Assembly: GCF_000934745.1 (NCBI RefSeq)
Contig: NZ_JYNO01000010.1
Location: forward strand, 183,796 to 247,795
Origin: Desulfonatronum thioautotrophicum
GTDB lineage: Bacteria > Desulfobacterota > Desulfovibrionia > Desulfovibrionales > Desulfonatronaceae
Length of the DNA stretch: 64,000 bases
Direction: 5' to 3'
The position numbers and the translations under genes were made by a program. The notes under the pieces were generated by a model, which saw only the letters and a list, made by a program, of their open reading frames with translations, was not told the DNA's origin and made no database searches. Shown in pieces: positions 52,165 to 62,082 of this stretch (position 1 is its first letter; each line of letters starts with the position of its first letter).

Positions 52165-52694
52165 AGCCGGCCGATCTGGGTCAGGACCAAGCGCCGATCC
52201 GGATCGACCCGCTGGAAAAAATTTTTGATGTCTGCCGCTCCATGTCCCTTTGGCCGATGACCTTCGGCCTGGCTTGTTGCGCCATTGAGATGATGGCCGT
52301 GGGCATGGCCCGGTTTGACCTTGCCCGTTACGGAGCGGAGGTGTTTCGGCCCTCGCCGAGGCAGTCCGACCTGATGATCGTCGCCGGTACGGTAACCAAA
52401 AAAATGGCCCCGGCCGTAGTCCGATTGTATGAACAGATGCCCGGACCGAAGTGGGTCATGGCTCTGGGGAACTGCTCCATCTCCGGCGGGCCCTTCAACT
52501 ACAAAGGCCAATATAATGTCGTCGAGGGAGTCGATCGCATTATCCCCGTGGATGTCTACGTACCGGGTTGTCCACCCCGCCCTGAGGCCCTGCTGGAAGG
52601 GCTGTTCATGATTCAGGAAAAAATCACCGGGAAACGCTGGTGGCCAGTGGCCAAGCCAGTGGGTGCGGCCGAAGTCAAGCGAGGTGCCCAATGA
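52140..52694 (+). CDS. nuoB: NADH-quinone oxidoreductase-like subunit B
   Basis: 184 residues. Carries cluster N2: [10 protein letters not shown], the [10 protein letters not shown] region and [11 protein letters not shown] supply the four cysteines. AAAGGAG six bases before the ATG. Terminal electron donor to quinone. Overlaps nuoA by 25 bases and nuoC by 4. Confidence 0.96.
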   Translation: MAEADFSLKPADLGQDQAPIRIDPLEKIFDVCRSMSLWPMTFGLACCAIEMMAVGMARFDLARYGAEVFRPSPRQSDLMIVAGTVTKKMAPAVVRLYEQMPGPKWVMALGNCSISGGPFNYKGQYNVVEGVDRIIPVDVYVPGCPPRPEALLEGLFMIQEKITGKRWWPVAKPVGAAEVKRGAQ

Positions 52695-53311
52695 TTCCCG
52701 AGATGCTGCGCGACCTTCCGGCTTTGCGTTTGGAGGCGTGCTCACCTGAAGTGTCCGGCCTGACGCTTGCCGCTTACCTTGGGCCGGAACAATTGCGTCC
52801 GGCGGTCACCAAGCTTCTTGAACAGGCCTATTTTCTGGAAGATGTTTCCGTGGTGGAAGTTTCCGAGGGCTTCCTTGGCGTATACCACTTCGATCATTTC
52901 GACTCGCCGGGCCGAATCGCTCTTCGGGTAATCATCGCAAAGGATGCGCCGGAGGTTCCGACGATTTCCGACATCTACCATGGGGCCTCATGGCATGAGC
53001 GGGAATGTCGGGATTTTTTCGGCGTTGTCTACCTGGGGCACGAGAACATGACGCCCCTGCTCCTGGCCGCTGAGGATGCGGAATTTCATCCACTGCGTAA
53101 GAGCGCCAAGGCGCTCAAGGGCTTGGCGGACCTTATTCCCGAGAACGATGGAGGGCCGCAAGCCACTGATGCCGTGGTTTTTCAGCCGAAACCTGATAAT
53201 GACCCAGCCTCTGACGCACCTCCTGACGCACCTCCTGAAGCACCTTCGGATGCGCCAGAGGTATCGGATTCGGCTGAAAGTCGCCACGCCGAAGACACTT
53301 CCTCAGCCTGA
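52691..53311 (+). CDS. nuoC: NADH-quinone oxidoreductase-like subunit C
   Basis: 206 residues from the ATG overlapping the nuoB stop; a longer frame lies in nuoB. The 30-kDa subunit signature [19 protein letters not shown] is present. It ends in an unusual ~38-residue Pro/Asp/Ala-rich tail ([16 protein letters not shown]), a tandem-repeat product that is likely disordered. It does not fuse with nuoD, which is a separate gene. Confidence 0.93.
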   Translation: MIPEMLRDLPALRLEACSPEVSGLTLAAYLGPEQLRPAVTKLLEQAYFLEDVSVVEVSEGFLGVYHFDHFDSPGRIALRVIIAKDAPEVPTISDIYHGASWHERECRDFFGVVYLGHENMTPLLLAAEDAEFHPLRKSAKALKGLADLIPENDGGPQATDAVVFQPKPDNDPASDAPPDAPPEAPSDAPEVSDSAESRHAEDTSSA

Positions 53312-53381
53312 GGTTTGCATTGCTCTCCTCTTTGAGATTGCTCCGAATCAGATTCAGCGCTTACCAACCCAAAGGCTTGCC

Positions 53382-54554
53382 ATGACCAGTTCCGTATCTC
53401 CAGGACGACTTTATCTCGGCGGAGATTTCTACACCAACCACTTCGAAAAAGGCAGTTCACCGGACACCATGATCCTGAACATGGGGCCGCAGCACCCGGC
53501 CACCCATGGCGTTTTGCGGATCATTTTCGAACTGGAAGGGGAATACATTCTGCGCACCGAGCCGGTGCTGGGGTATCTGCACCGGATGCACGAAAAAATG
53601 GGTGAGGAGCAGACGTACTACCAGTATATGCCGAATATGGGGCGGGTAGACTATCTGCATGCCCTGGCCTGGAACTGGGCTTGGGCTGGTGCCGTGGAAA
53701 AACTGGGTGGGATTGAGGTTCCTCGCCGGGCCGAATTCATTCGGGTGATCACCTGCGAGCTGAACCGGATCAGCTCTCACCTGCTTTGGTGGGGGGCGTT
53801 CCTTCTGGACCTGGGCGCCTTCACCCCGATCATGTACGGGTTTGATGATCGGGAACGGATTCTGGATATTTTGCAGCGCCCCACAGGCTCTCGGCTGACA
53901 TACAGCTATTATCGCTTGGGCGGGGTTGCCGCGGATCTGGACGACACCGCCCTGGACATGATCCGGGAATTCGTGCCGCATCTTCGTTCTCGTCTGCCCA
54001 TGTACCGCGATCTGGTCACGGACAACATGATTTTGCGCCATCGCCTGGAGGGCGTTGGGCACATCTCCGTGGACATGTGCCGACGCTATGGAGCAACCGG
54101 TCCCACGTTGCGCGGCTCCGGCGTTGCCTATGACGTGCGCAGAGCAGAACCCTACTCCGTCTATCCCGAGCTGGATTTCAGCATCCCCACGAATCACGAG
54201 TGCGACGGGATGGCCCGCTACAACGTGCGCATGGCTGAAATCGAGCAGAGTCTGAACATTATTGAGCAAGCCTTGGATATGCTTCCCACCGGGGAGTTCT
54301 GGGCTAAAAACGCTCCCAAACCCAAGTGGAAGGCACCCAAAGGCGAAGTTGTCTTCGCGGTTGAGGGCGCGCGCGGCAAAATCGGCGTACATCTGGTCAG
54401 CGACGGCAGCGCCAAACCCTACCGGGTCAAATTGCGCGCACCGGGTTTTTCCAATCTGAGTCTCCTCGCCGAAGTGGCCAGAGGCACCTTGTTGGCCGAT
54501 GCCGTGGCCATTCTGGGCAGCCTTGACCTGGTCATTCCGGAAATCGACAGGTGA
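53382..54554 (+). CDS. nuoD: NADH-quinone oxidoreductase-like subunit D
   Basis: 390 residues from ATG 53382 (AAAGG seven bases upstream); longer frames upstream do not match. Motifs NMGPQHPATHGVLRI, GYLHRMHEKMGEEQTYYQY and the C-terminal GSLDLVIPEIDR are diagnostic. Provides the quinone-binding pocket facing NuoB. Overlaps nuoH region by 4 bases. Confidence 0.96.
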   Translation: MTSSVSPGRLYLGGDFYTNHFEKGSSPDTMILNMGPQHPATHGVLRIIFELEGEYILRTEPVLGYLHRMHEKMGEEQTYYQYMPNMGRVDYLHALAWNWAWAGAVEKLGGIEVPRRAEFIRVITCELNRISSHLLWWGAFLLDLGAFTPIMYGFDDRERILDILQRPTGSRLTYSYYRLGGVAADLDDTALDMIREFVPHLRSRLPMYRDLVTDNMILRHRLEGVGHISVDMCRRYGATGPTLRGSGVAYDVRRAEPYSVYPELDFSIPTNHECDGMARYNVRMAEIEQSLNIIEQALDMLPTGEFWAKNAPKPKWKAPKGEVVFAVEGARGKIGVHLVSDGSAKPYRVKLRAPGFSNLSLLAEVARGTLLADAVAILGSLDLVIPEIDR

Positions 54555-54559
54555 TCCCC

Positions 54560-55537
54560 ATGAATCCTCCCTTCGGCATCCCCCCGGAACTGTTTACCAT
54601 CCTCCTGGCCTTGGGCCTTTTGGCCGGGTTCGTGGGCCTCAACGGTCTGGTTTTGGTCTACCTGGAACGGAAAGTCGCCGGACATATCCAGCGTCGCCCC
54701 GGCCCTTTTGAGGTTGGTCCCCACGGCATACTCCAGCCCCTTGCCGACGCCCTGAAGCTGGTGGGCAAGCAACTGATTACGCCCCGAGGGGCCGACAAAT
54801 GGCTGTTCTGGACCGCGCCGATTATTTCCTTTGCCCCGGTCTTTGTTCTGTTCCTGCCCATTCCCTTTGGTCCGGTGCTTACGGCCATGGAAATGGATCT
54901 GGGGTTGCTGCTGATCCTGGCCTTTGCCGGGATCAACGTCCTGGCCCTGTGTCTGGCCGGATGGAGTTCCGAGAACAAATGGTCGCTGCTGGGGGCGGCT
55001 CGGGCCGTGGCTCAGTCCGTGGCCTATGAAATTCCATTGCTGTTGGCCGTTCTGGCTATTGCGTTCCAGTTCGGCTCGTTGAATCTGTCGACTATTGTCT
55101 CCGGTCAGGGTGCCTGGCCCTGGCAGTGGAACATCATGGTCCAGCCGGTGGCCTTTTTTATCTACTTTGTCTGCGCACTGGCCGAGACCAATCGGGCCCC
55201 CTTCGACCTGCCGGAAGCGGAAAGCGAGCTGACTGCGGGATTCCATACCGAGTACTCGGGGATGGGGTTCGGCATCTTCTTTCTTGCCGAGTACGCAAAC
55301 ATGATCGTGGTCTGCGCAGTTGCCACGGCCTTGTTTCTGGGTGGCTGGAACGGTCCGGCCGCGCCGGGCGTCTGGTGGTTCTTGGCCAAGGTCTATCTGC
55401 TGCTGCTGGTGATGATGTGGTTCCGTTGGACCTATCCCCGGGTGCGCTTTGACCAGCTTTTGAACCTCAGCTGGAAGTGGCTGCTGCCCCTGGCCCTGAT
55501 TAACCTGCTCGTGACCCTTGTCCTGGTGAAAATCTGA
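54560..55537 (+). CDS. nuoH: NADH-quinone oxidoreductase-like subunit H
   Basis: 325 residues, eight or so TM helices. Conserved LERKVAGHIQRRPGP near the N-terminus and AETNRAPFDLPEAESELTAG in the quinone-entrance loop. ATG 54560 follows AGGTGA; a GTG at 54551 overlaps nuoD and is possible. Links the hydrophilic arm to the membrane arm. Confidence 0.94.
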   Translation: MNPPFGIPPELFTILLALGLLAGFVGLNGLVLVYLERKVAGHIQRRPGPFEVGPHGILQPLADALKLVGKQLITPRGADKWLFWTAPIISFAPVFVLFLPIPFGPVLTAMEMDLGLLLILAFAGINVLALCLAGWSSENKWSLLGAARAVAQSVAYEIPLLLAVLAIAFQFGSLNLSTIVSGQGAWPWQWNIMVQPVAFFIYFVCALAETNRAPFDLPEAESELTAGFHTEYSGMGFGIFFLAEYANMIVVCAVATALFLGGWNGPAAPGVWWFLAKVYLLLLVMMWFRWTYPRVRFDQLLNLSWKWLLPLALINLLVTLVLVKI

Positions 55538-55547
55538 TGGTGAGACA

Positions 55548-56114
55548 ATGACCATGATCCGAGAATTCGGAAAGGCACTGCAAGGACTGTGGAGCCTGGC
55601 GATCGGCCTGGGCGTTACCTTTCGGGCTTTTGTCCGCCCCCAGGTAACGGTGCATTATCCGCGTGCCACCGTGGATGACGCCAACCTGCGGACCTTCCAC
55701 GGCCATGTTGAACTTATCGGCAAGGATGATGCTCCGGAGGTTCCACGGTGCATTTCCTGCGGCATGTGCGCCATGAATTGCCCCAGTGCCTGCTTGGCCG
55801 TGGTGAAGCAGAAGGCTCCCAAGCCGACCCCGGAGCAGAAGAAGGCCATGGAAGAGGCCGAGGCTCGGGGAGAGAAGGTCAAGAAGCCCACTGCTCCCAA
55901 GGACCCGGCAGGGTTCACGTATGACTTTTCCTTGTGCAGTCTGTGCGGAACGTGCGTGGAAAGCTGTCCCGTGGACTCGCTGCGGTTTTCCACGGAGCTT
56001 TACCAGGCTGGCTTTGATCGCAGCGATTTTCATTTTGACCTGCTTGCCAGATTGCGCGGGCAGGCTGAGAGCCGACCCGGGGAGGCGTCCACCCCGGCCC
56101 AAGGGGGGCAGTGA
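55548..56114 (+). CDS. nuoI: NADH-quinone oxidoreductase-like subunit I
   Basis: 188 residues. Two 4Fe-4S sites: CISCGMCAMNCPSAC and CSLCGTCVESCPVDSL. They are separated by a longer than usual charged linker (about 50 residues with KAPKPTPEQKKAMEEAEARG). Relays electrons towards NuoB, here probably from a donor other than NuoG, because NuoE/F/G are absent. Confidence 0.94.
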   Translation: MTMIREFGKALQGLWSLAIGLGVTFRAFVRPQVTVHYPRATVDDANLRTFHGHVELIGKDDAPEVPRCISCGMCAMNCPSACLAVVKQKAPKPTPEQKKAMEEAEARGEKVKKPTAPKDPAGFTYDFSLCSLCGTCVESCPVDSLRFSTELYQAGFDRSDFHFDLLARLRGQAESRPGEASTPAQGGQ

Positions 56115-56623
56115 TGGAAACTCTCGCCTATGTGGCGTTTGGCGTCTACACGACGATTATTTTGTTCGGCGGCCTTTTGGCGGTATTCAGCCGGAACCTG
56201 GTTCGGGCCCTGGTGGGCCTGGTGCTGACACTTTTCGGCGTGGCCGGTTGCTACCTGCTCATGGCTGCTCCGTTCATGGCCCTGATGCAGATCCTCATTT
56301 ACGTGGCCGCGGTGAGCATCATGATTTTTTTCGCGATAATGCTCACGAAGCCGCCAGTGGGTGCCGAGGAACAGCCGGGCCGCCCCTGGTGGGTCGTGGT
56401 CGGCTGCATTGTCGCGGCCCTGGCTCCGACCATGCTCATCGCCCGGGTGTTGCACGTTCAGCCGCTGGTTTCCCATGAACATCCGACGGAGATTGTGCTC
56501 ATGGACTTGGGCCAGACCTTTATCGAGCCCTACTTCCTGGCCTTTGAGCTGATTTCCGTGATTCTGACCGTAGCCATGGCCGGAGCGGTGCTGCTGGCCT
56601 TTGAAAGGAGACAAGGCCAATGA
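56114..56623 (+). CDS. nuoJ: NADH-quinone oxidoreductase-like subunit J
   Basis: 169 residues, five TM helices. FGGLLAVFSRNLVRALVGLV and MQILIYVAAVSIMIFFAIML are NuoJ helices. ATG 56114 shares its A with the nuoI TGA, with a GGGGGG-rich ribosome site upstream. Overlaps nuoK by 4 bases. Confidence 0.93.
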   Translation: METLAYVAFGVYTTIILFGGLLAVFSRNLVRALVGLVLTLFGVAGCYLLMAAPFMALMQILIYVAAVSIMIFFAIMLTKPPVGAEEQPGRPWWVVVGCIVAALAPTMLIARVLHVQPLVSHEHPTEIVLMDLGQTFIEPYFLAFELISVILTVAMAGAVLLAFERRQGQ

Positions 56624-56928
56624 CGGCGCTTTCCATGTTTCAACTGGTCAGTTTGCTCTTGCTGGGTTTGGGCCTGCTCGGGGTGATCTGGCGGCGCAGC
56701 CTGGTGGGTATGCTCATCAGCGTGGAGCTGATGCTCAACGGCGCTGGACTGAGTATCGTCGCCTCGGGCCAGCTCACCGCCGCATCGGGCACGGTGGGGC
56801 ATGCCGCGGCCCTGTTCGTCATGGGGCTGGCCGCGGCCGAGGCGGCTCTGGTTTTGGCGATTATTATTGTCGTGGCAAAGCGCTACGGCCACATTGAAAG
56901 CGCGCGCCTGCGCACCCTGCGAGGCTAA
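56620..56928 (+). CDS. nuoK: NADH-quinone oxidoreductase-like subunit K
   Basis: 102 residues, three TM helices. Conserved GLLGVIWRRSLVGMLISVEL, MLNGAGLS and AAEAALVLAIIIV. Contains the two membrane glutamates of the proton path. Start overlaps nuoJ by 4 bases. Confidence 0.95.
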   Translation: MTALSMFQLVSLLLLGLGLLGVIWRRSLVGMLISVELMLNGAGLSIVASGQLTAASGTVGHAAALFVMGLAAAEAALVLAIIIVVAKRYGHIESARLRTLRG

Positions 56929-56931
56929 ACC

Positions 56932-58416
56932 ATGCCCGAGATATTGGTCAGCGCCAAAATTCTGCTTCCCCTGCTCATCACCCTGGTCGCGCCGTTCGCC
57001 ATCTCCCTGACCCGTTCCAACCCCAATGCCAGGGAAGCCGTATCCTTCGCCGCGGGCATCCTGACGTTTATTACTGTCTTGACGTTTGTTCCGGACGTGT
57101 TGGACGGCAAGATCTGGACCTTCACCCTGTTCACTCTGATCCCTGGAGTCACCGTTAAATTCGGCGTGGACGGCCTGTCCCTGATCTTCGCCCTGGTGGC
57201 TTCGTTTCTCTGGATTTTGGCCACCAGCTACAACATCGGTTACATGCGCTCGCTTAACGAGCACGCCCAGACCCGCTACTACTTCTGCTTTGCCGTGGCT
57301 ATTTTCGGAGCCCTGGGCGTGGCCTTCAGCGCGAACATCTTTACCCTCTACCTTTTTTACGAAATCATTACCCTGTTCACGTATCCTCTGGTCGCCCACC
57401 ATCAGGACAAAGAATCATTTTCCGGGGCCCGCAAGTACCTGGTCTACCTGATGGGCACCTCCAAGCTGTTCCTGCTTCCGGCGATGATCATGACCTATGT
57501 TCTGGCCGGTAGCCTGGACTTCAATCTGACCGACGTGGTTCACGGCATCTTCCCGGCGGACGCCAACCCTGTCGCGGTGACCGTGACCTACGTCCTGTTC
57601 ATCGCCGGACTGGCCAAGGCCGCGATCATGCCGCTGCATAACTGGCTGCCGTCGGCCATGGTCGCGCCTACACCGGTCTCGGCCTTGCTGCACGCCGTGG
57701 CCGTGGTCAAGGCCGGGGTGTTTTGCGTCTGTCGGATCATCCTCTCGGCCTTTGGCCTGGAAGCCATGGATGTCCTCTACCTGGGTATTCCCACGGCTTA
57801 TCTGGCCGCATTCACCATTGTCGTGGCCTCGTGCATCGCCTTGACCAAGGATGACCTGAAAGCCCGACTGGCCTATTCCACGGTAAGTCAATTGTCCTAT
57901 GTCATTCTCGGCGTGGCCCTGCTCACGCCCATGGCCGTGATGGGCGGCACGGTGCACATCGCCCACCACGCATTTGCCAAGATCACGCTGTTTTTCGGTG
58001 CCGGGGCGATCTACGTGGCCACCCACATCAAAAAAATCAGCATGCTTTCCGGCATGGGACGGCGGATGCCCTGGACCTTCGGGGCATTCTCCCTGGCAGC
58101 CCTGAGCATGATCGGCGCTCCCCCGGTATCCGGCTTCGTGACCAAGTGGTATCTGGCCAACGGAGCGTTGGATGCAGGGCAAATCGCCATTCTCATCGCC
58201 CTGCTGGCCAGCACGGTGCTCAACGCCAGCTATTTCGGTCCGATCATCTACAAGGCTTTTTTCGAGGCTCCGGCTCCGGGCATCCGCCTGGATGACTACA
58301 AAGAAGCCCCGTTGACCATGGTCGTGCCCCTGTGTCTGACCGCCTTGATCTCCATCTTTCTGGGCCTTTACCCGGATACGTTCATGAGCTTCATCAGACT
58401 GATGGGGCAGTTCTAG
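56932..58416 (+). CDS. Antiporter-like (NuoL/M/Mrp) subunit 1
   Basis: 494 residues, about 14 TM helices. The proton-channel signature is present: LYEIITLFTYPL, KAAIMPLHNWLPSAMVAPTP with its lysine and histidine, VVKAGVFCVCRI and VTKWYLANG. It belongs to the MrpD/NuoM/NuoL superfamily but not plainly to a classical NuoL, which has a long C-terminal arm. It is the first of four such subunits in the operon. Confidence 0.88.
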   Translation: MPEILVSAKILLPLLITLVAPFAISLTRSNPNAREAVSFAAGILTFITVLTFVPDVLDGKIWTFTLFTLIPGVTVKFGVDGLSLIFALVASFLWILATSYNIGYMRSLNEHAQTRYYFCFAVAIFGALGVAFSANIFTLYLFYEIITLFTYPLVAHHQDKESFSGARKYLVYLMGTSKLFLLPAMIMTYVLAGSLDFNLTDVVHGIFPADANPVAVTVTYVLFIAGLAKAAIMPLHNWLPSAMVAPTPVSALLHAVAVVKAGVFCVCRIILSAFGLEAMDVLYLGIPTAYLAAFTIVVASCIALTKDDLKARLAYSTVSQLSYVILGVALLTPMAVMGGTVHIAHHAFAKITLFFGAGAIYVATHIKKISMLSGMGRRMPWTFGAFSLAALSMIGAPPVSGFVTKWYLANGALDAGQIAILIALLASTVLNASYFGPIIYKAFFEAPAPGIRLDDYKEAPLTMVVPLCLTALISIFLGLYPDTFMSFIRLMGQF

Positions 58417-58425
58417 GAGTCGCCA

Positions 58426-58689
58426 ATGCCAGAGCCATCCATTCATGAAAACACCCTGATTGCGACCCTGCGCGCCCAGTCCGGCAGGCTCAAGCTGCTC
58501 TTCTTGGTCATATTGGCCGTTCTGGTCGTATTGAACTTCTTCATCGGCCCGTACGATCCGCATGTGGCCTGGGAAGTCTTTCCGGGCTTCTGGGCCGGAT
58601 TCGGCTTCGTTTTGGCCGTGGCCATGGCCTTTGTGATGAAACGCATCATTGCTCCGCTGATCGGCGCCCCCGAGGATATCCATGACTAA
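58426..58689 (+). CDS. Small two-TM subunit
   Basis: 87 residues. Two hydrophobic helices (LLFLVILAVLVVLNFFIG and FWAGFGFVLAVAMAFVMKR) separated by a short loop. TAGGAG seven bases before the ATG; overlaps the next gene by 8 bases. I have seen such peptides in Desulfovibrio Nuo-like clusters, but the role is unknown. Confidence 0.8.
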   Translation: MPEPSIHENTLIATLRAQSGRLKLLFLVILAVLVVLNFFIGPYDPHVAWEVFPGFWAGFGFVLAVAMAFVMKRIIAPLIGAPEDIHD

Positions 58690-60484
58690 TATTTTCGATG
58701 GGTTCTTCCACCCGACCATCGCCTTCTTCGGTCTGGCCCTGGTCCTGCTGTTCCTTGCCCGGACCAATGTCTCCTGGTGGCGCTGGCTGCTGCTCCTGCC
58801 CCCGGTCCTGGCCATTGTCGTCGCCTTCACCGTGGAGCCCTGCGACTACCTGCGCCTGCCCTACCTGGGTCTGGAACTGTCCCTGGGCCGGGTGGACGGC
58901 CTGGCGTTGCTCTTTGCCAACGTCTTTGCCATCCAGGCGTTGATCGGATTCATCTATGCATTCCATCTCAAGGAGATTCGCCACCATGTGGCCGCGGCGG
59001 TTTATGTCGGTGGGGCCTTTGGCTGTGTTTTTGCCGGGGACTACCTGACCCTGTTCATCTTCTGGGAAATCATGAGTGTGGCCTCGACCCTGCTGATCTG
59101 GTTCAATTCCAGGGACAATCCTCGGGCCGTGGGTGCGGGAATCCGCTATTTCGTGATTCATACCATCGGCGGGCTGTTGATGCTGGCCGGGATTCTGCTC
59201 CGTTATCAGGTCGTGGGCGACTTCACGTTCACCGGGATCATCCCCGCTGATGCCCAGTACTACGATTGGCTGATCATGCTCGGCTTTGGTGTCAACGCGG
59301 CTTTTGTCATCGCCCACGCCTGGCTGCCGGACGCCTATCCCGAGGCAACCATCCCCGGTGCGGTGTTCATGAGCGCCTTTACCACCAAGACCGCGGTCTA
59401 CGTGCTGGCCCGGGGTTTTGCCGGATGGGAATTCCTGGCCTGGATGGGCGTGGCCATGGCTCTTTGGGGTGTTTTTTACGCGACCATGGAGAACAACGCC
59501 CGGCGCATTCTTTCCTACCACATCATGTCCCAGGTGGGGTACATGGTCGCGGGCATCGGCATCGGCACGGCCATGACCCTCAACGGCACCTGCGCCCATG
59601 CCTACGCCCACATCCTCTATAAGGGTTTGTTGTTCATGAGCGTGGGCGCGGTGCTCTATGCCGCGGGAACGGCGAAACTGAATGAGCTGGGCGGACTGGC
59701 CGGTCGGTTGCCCCTGGTCATGCTGGCCTACGTGGTCGCCGGACTGTCCATCTCCGGGATGCCCATTTTTAACGGTTTTGTCTCCAAGACCATGACCATC
59801 ACCGGGGCCTTCAACGACCACCAGATTCTCCTGGGCATGCTGATGGAAGTGGCCGCGGTGGGCACGTTCCTCTCTGTGGGGTTGAAACTGCCCTACTTCG
59901 CTTTCTGGGGCGGCAAACCAACCTATGATAAGCCGCTCAAGCCCATTCCGGTGAACATGTATATCGCCATGGGCGCGGCGGCCTTCCTGTGCATTGCCCA
60001 GGGCCTGTACCCAGATCTCCTGTACCGCTTCCTGCCCTTTCCCGGCGCATATGACTTTCAGCCCTGGTCGGCCTGGAAGGTGCTGATGACTCTGCTGCTG
60101 CTGGGTTTCACCGGCCTGGGGTTCATGGTCATGCGCGGGGTGCTCAAGCCCCATGCCCAACGCAATCTGGACTTCGAAACCCTGTATATCTACCTGGGCC
60201 GCTCGTTCCTGGCTCTGGTCAGCCGGCCCCTGGCGAAGATCGACGCTTTTTGGAGCGAGGTCTACGAGCGAGTGGGACTGGTCGGGCTGCTGTTCCTGGG
60301 CAGAATTACCTCCTGGTTCGACAAGATGGGCATTGATTTTTTCCTGGACAACAGTGCGGCAGGAGCTCGGGACACCGGCGGCATCCTGACGACGGTTCAG
60401 AGCGGACGTCTCCAGGACTATCTGGCCCTGGCCGTCGCCTTGGCCGTGGGTATCGCCCTGTTGGTCTGGTACCTGTCCGCATAG
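58682..60484 (+). CDS. Antiporter-like (Mrp D-type) subunit 2
   Basis: 600 residues, about 14-16 TM helices. FIFWEIMSVASTLLIW, AHAWLPDAYPEATIPGAVF, TTKTAVYVLARGF and HILYKGLLFMSVGAVL carry the channel Glu, His and Lys residues. The C-terminal part (after ~480) has a long amphipathic segment, as in NuoL-type subunits. Likely the distal pump of the membrane arm. Confidence 0.88.
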   Translation: MTNIFDGFFHPTIAFFGLALVLLFLARTNVSWWRWLLLLPPVLAIVVAFTVEPCDYLRLPYLGLELSLGRVDGLALLFANVFAIQALIGFIYAFHLKEIRHHVAAAVYVGGAFGCVFAGDYLTLFIFWEIMSVASTLLIWFNSRDNPRAVGAGIRYFVIHTIGGLLMLAGILLRYQVVGDFTFTGIIPADAQYYDWLIMLGFGVNAAFVIAHAWLPDAYPEATIPGAVFMSAFTTKTAVYVLARGFAGWEFLAWMGVAMALWGVFYATMENNARRILSYHIMSQVGYMVAGIGIGTAMTLNGTCAHAYAHILYKGLLFMSVGAVLYAAGTAKLNELGGLAGRLPLVMLAYVVAGLSISGMPIFNGFVSKTMTITGAFNDHQILLGMLMEVAAVGTFLSVGLKLPYFAFWGGKPTYDKPLKPIPVNMYIAMGAAAFLCIAQGLYPDLLYRFLPFPGAYDFQPWSAWKVLMTLLLLGFTGLGFMVMRGVLKPHAQRNLDFETLYIYLGRSFLALVSRPLAKIDAFWSEVYERVGLVGLLFLGRITSWFDKMGIDFFLDNSAAGARDTGGILTTVQSGRLQDYLALAVALAVGIALLVWYLSA

Positions 60485-60537
60485 ACACGCTTTTCTGCAT
60501 CTCATGACGTTTTCAAACCAAAGCAAGGTGCCGCGAC

Positions 60538-62082
60538 ATGATTGATACCGGGTTCCCCGTTCTCAGCGCCCTGATCTTTTTCCCTTTGTTGGCCGCGATC
60601 GGGCTGTTCTTCCTGCGTGACGAGCGCACCATCCGTCTGTACACCCTGGTCGTAGGTCTGATCGAGATGGGCCTGGCTGCCCCTCTGTTCCGGTTTGATC
60701 TCTCCACCGCGGAGTTTCAGTTTGTGGAGATCATGCCCTGGGTTCCGGCCTGGAACATGCATTATCATGTGGGCGTGGACGGGATCAGCATCTTGATGAT
60801 CTTTCTGACCGTGCTGCTCTTGCCGCTGTGCGTGCTCTGTTCCTGGACGTACATCGGCAAACGGGTCAAGGAGTTCCATTTCTGCCTGCTTTTGATGATC
60901 GGAGCCTGCGTGGGCATCTTCTCGGCCCTGGACTTCGTTTTGTTCTATATTTTCTGGGAAGCCATGCTCATTCCCATGTTCCTGCTCATTGCAGTCTGGG
61001 GCGGGCCGAATAAGCGCTACGCATCGTTGAAATTCTTCATTTACACCCTGGCCGGCAGTACACTCTTCCTGGCAGCCATTGTGGCCTTTTTCGTGAATAC
61101 CGGGACCTTCTCCATTCCGGAGCTGATGACCCACGAGTACTCTTTTCGATTCCAGTTCTGGACCTTCCTGGCCATGGCTTTGGCCTTTGCCATCAAGGTG
61201 CCGATGTTCCCGTTCCACACCTGGCTTCCGGCGGCCCACGTGGAAGCGCCCACCGCGGGCTCGGTGCTTCTGGCCTCCATTCTGCTCAAGATGGGTACCT
61301 ACGGCTTCCTGCGCTTCTGCCTGCCCCTGACACCCGCGGCCAGCGAGTACTTCGCGCCGCTGATGATCACCATCTCCATCGTCTCTATTCTCTACGGCGG
61401 GGCCATTGCCCTGGGCCAGCGAGACATGAAGAAACTCATCGCCTACTCTTCCGTGGCCCACATGGGCTTTGTGACCTTGGGCATCTTTGTTTTCACCATG
61501 CGCGGAGTGGAGGGGGCGATCATGCAAATGATCAACCATGGGATCACAACCGGGGCGCTGTTCATGCTTGTTGGGGCTATTTATGAGCGCAGCCACAGCC
61601 GGGAAATCGCGGACAACATGGGGCTGGGCAAATATCTTCCGGCATACATGTTTTTTTTCGGTCTGTTTGCCATTGCTTCCTTCGGCTTTCCCGGAACCAA
61701 CGGGTTTGTCTCCGAGGCCCTGGTGCTCATTGGTGTGTTCGAAGCCAGTTACCTTTTGGGCGCGTTGGCCATTCCCGGCGTGATGCTCGCAGCCGCCTAC
61801 ATGCTTCGCCTGGGCTTGAAGCTGGCCTGGGGCCAGCCATCCCAGGCTGCGACCTGGAAGGATCTGAACATCCGGGAGTGGGTCTACCTGGCCCCGCTGG
61901 CGGTCTTGGTGCTGTATCTTGGTCTGATGCCCACCCTGGCGCTGAAAACCATCAACCCCTCGGTGGTCCACCTCCTGAACCAGTACGAATCGCGCAAGGC
62001 CTTGCACCTGGAATCCTCCTTGCAGCCGGAACCACCAGTGCAGTCCATCCAACTTTCCGCAACACGAGGTACTGACCAGTGA
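60538..62082 (+). CDS. nuoM: NADH-quinone oxidoreductase-like subunit M
   Basis: 514 residues, about 14 TM helices. IFWEAMLIPMFLLIAVWG, KVPMFPFHTWLPAAHVEAPT, ASILLKMGTYGFLRF and KKLIAYSSVAHMGFVTLG are canonical NuoM motifs. Overlaps nuoN by 4 bases. The gene starts 53 bases after the previous one. Confidence 0.94.
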   Translation: MIDTGFPVLSALIFFPLLAAIGLFFLRDERTIRLYTLVVGLIEMGLAAPLFRFDLSTAEFQFVEIMPWVPAWNMHYHVGVDGISILMIFLTVLLLPLCVLCSWTYIGKRVKEFHFCLLLMIGACVGIFSALDFVLFYIFWEAMLIPMFLLIAVWGGPNKRYASLKFFIYTLAGSTLFLAAIVAFFVNTGTFSIPELMTHEYSFRFQFWTFLAMALAFAIKVPMFPFHTWLPAAHVEAPTAGSVLLASILLKMGTYGFLRFCLPLTPAASEYFAPLMITISIVSILYGGAIALGQRDMKKLIAYSSVAHMGFVTLGIFVFTMRGVEGAIMQMINHGITTGALFMLVGAIYERSHSREIADNMGLGKYLPAYMFFFGLFAIASFGFPGTNGFVSEALVLIGVFEASYLLGALAIPGVMLAAAYMLRLGLKLAWGQPSQAATWKDLNIREWVYLAPLAVLVLYLGLMPTLALKTINPSVVHLLNQYESRKALHLESSLQPEPPVQSIQLSATRGTDQ

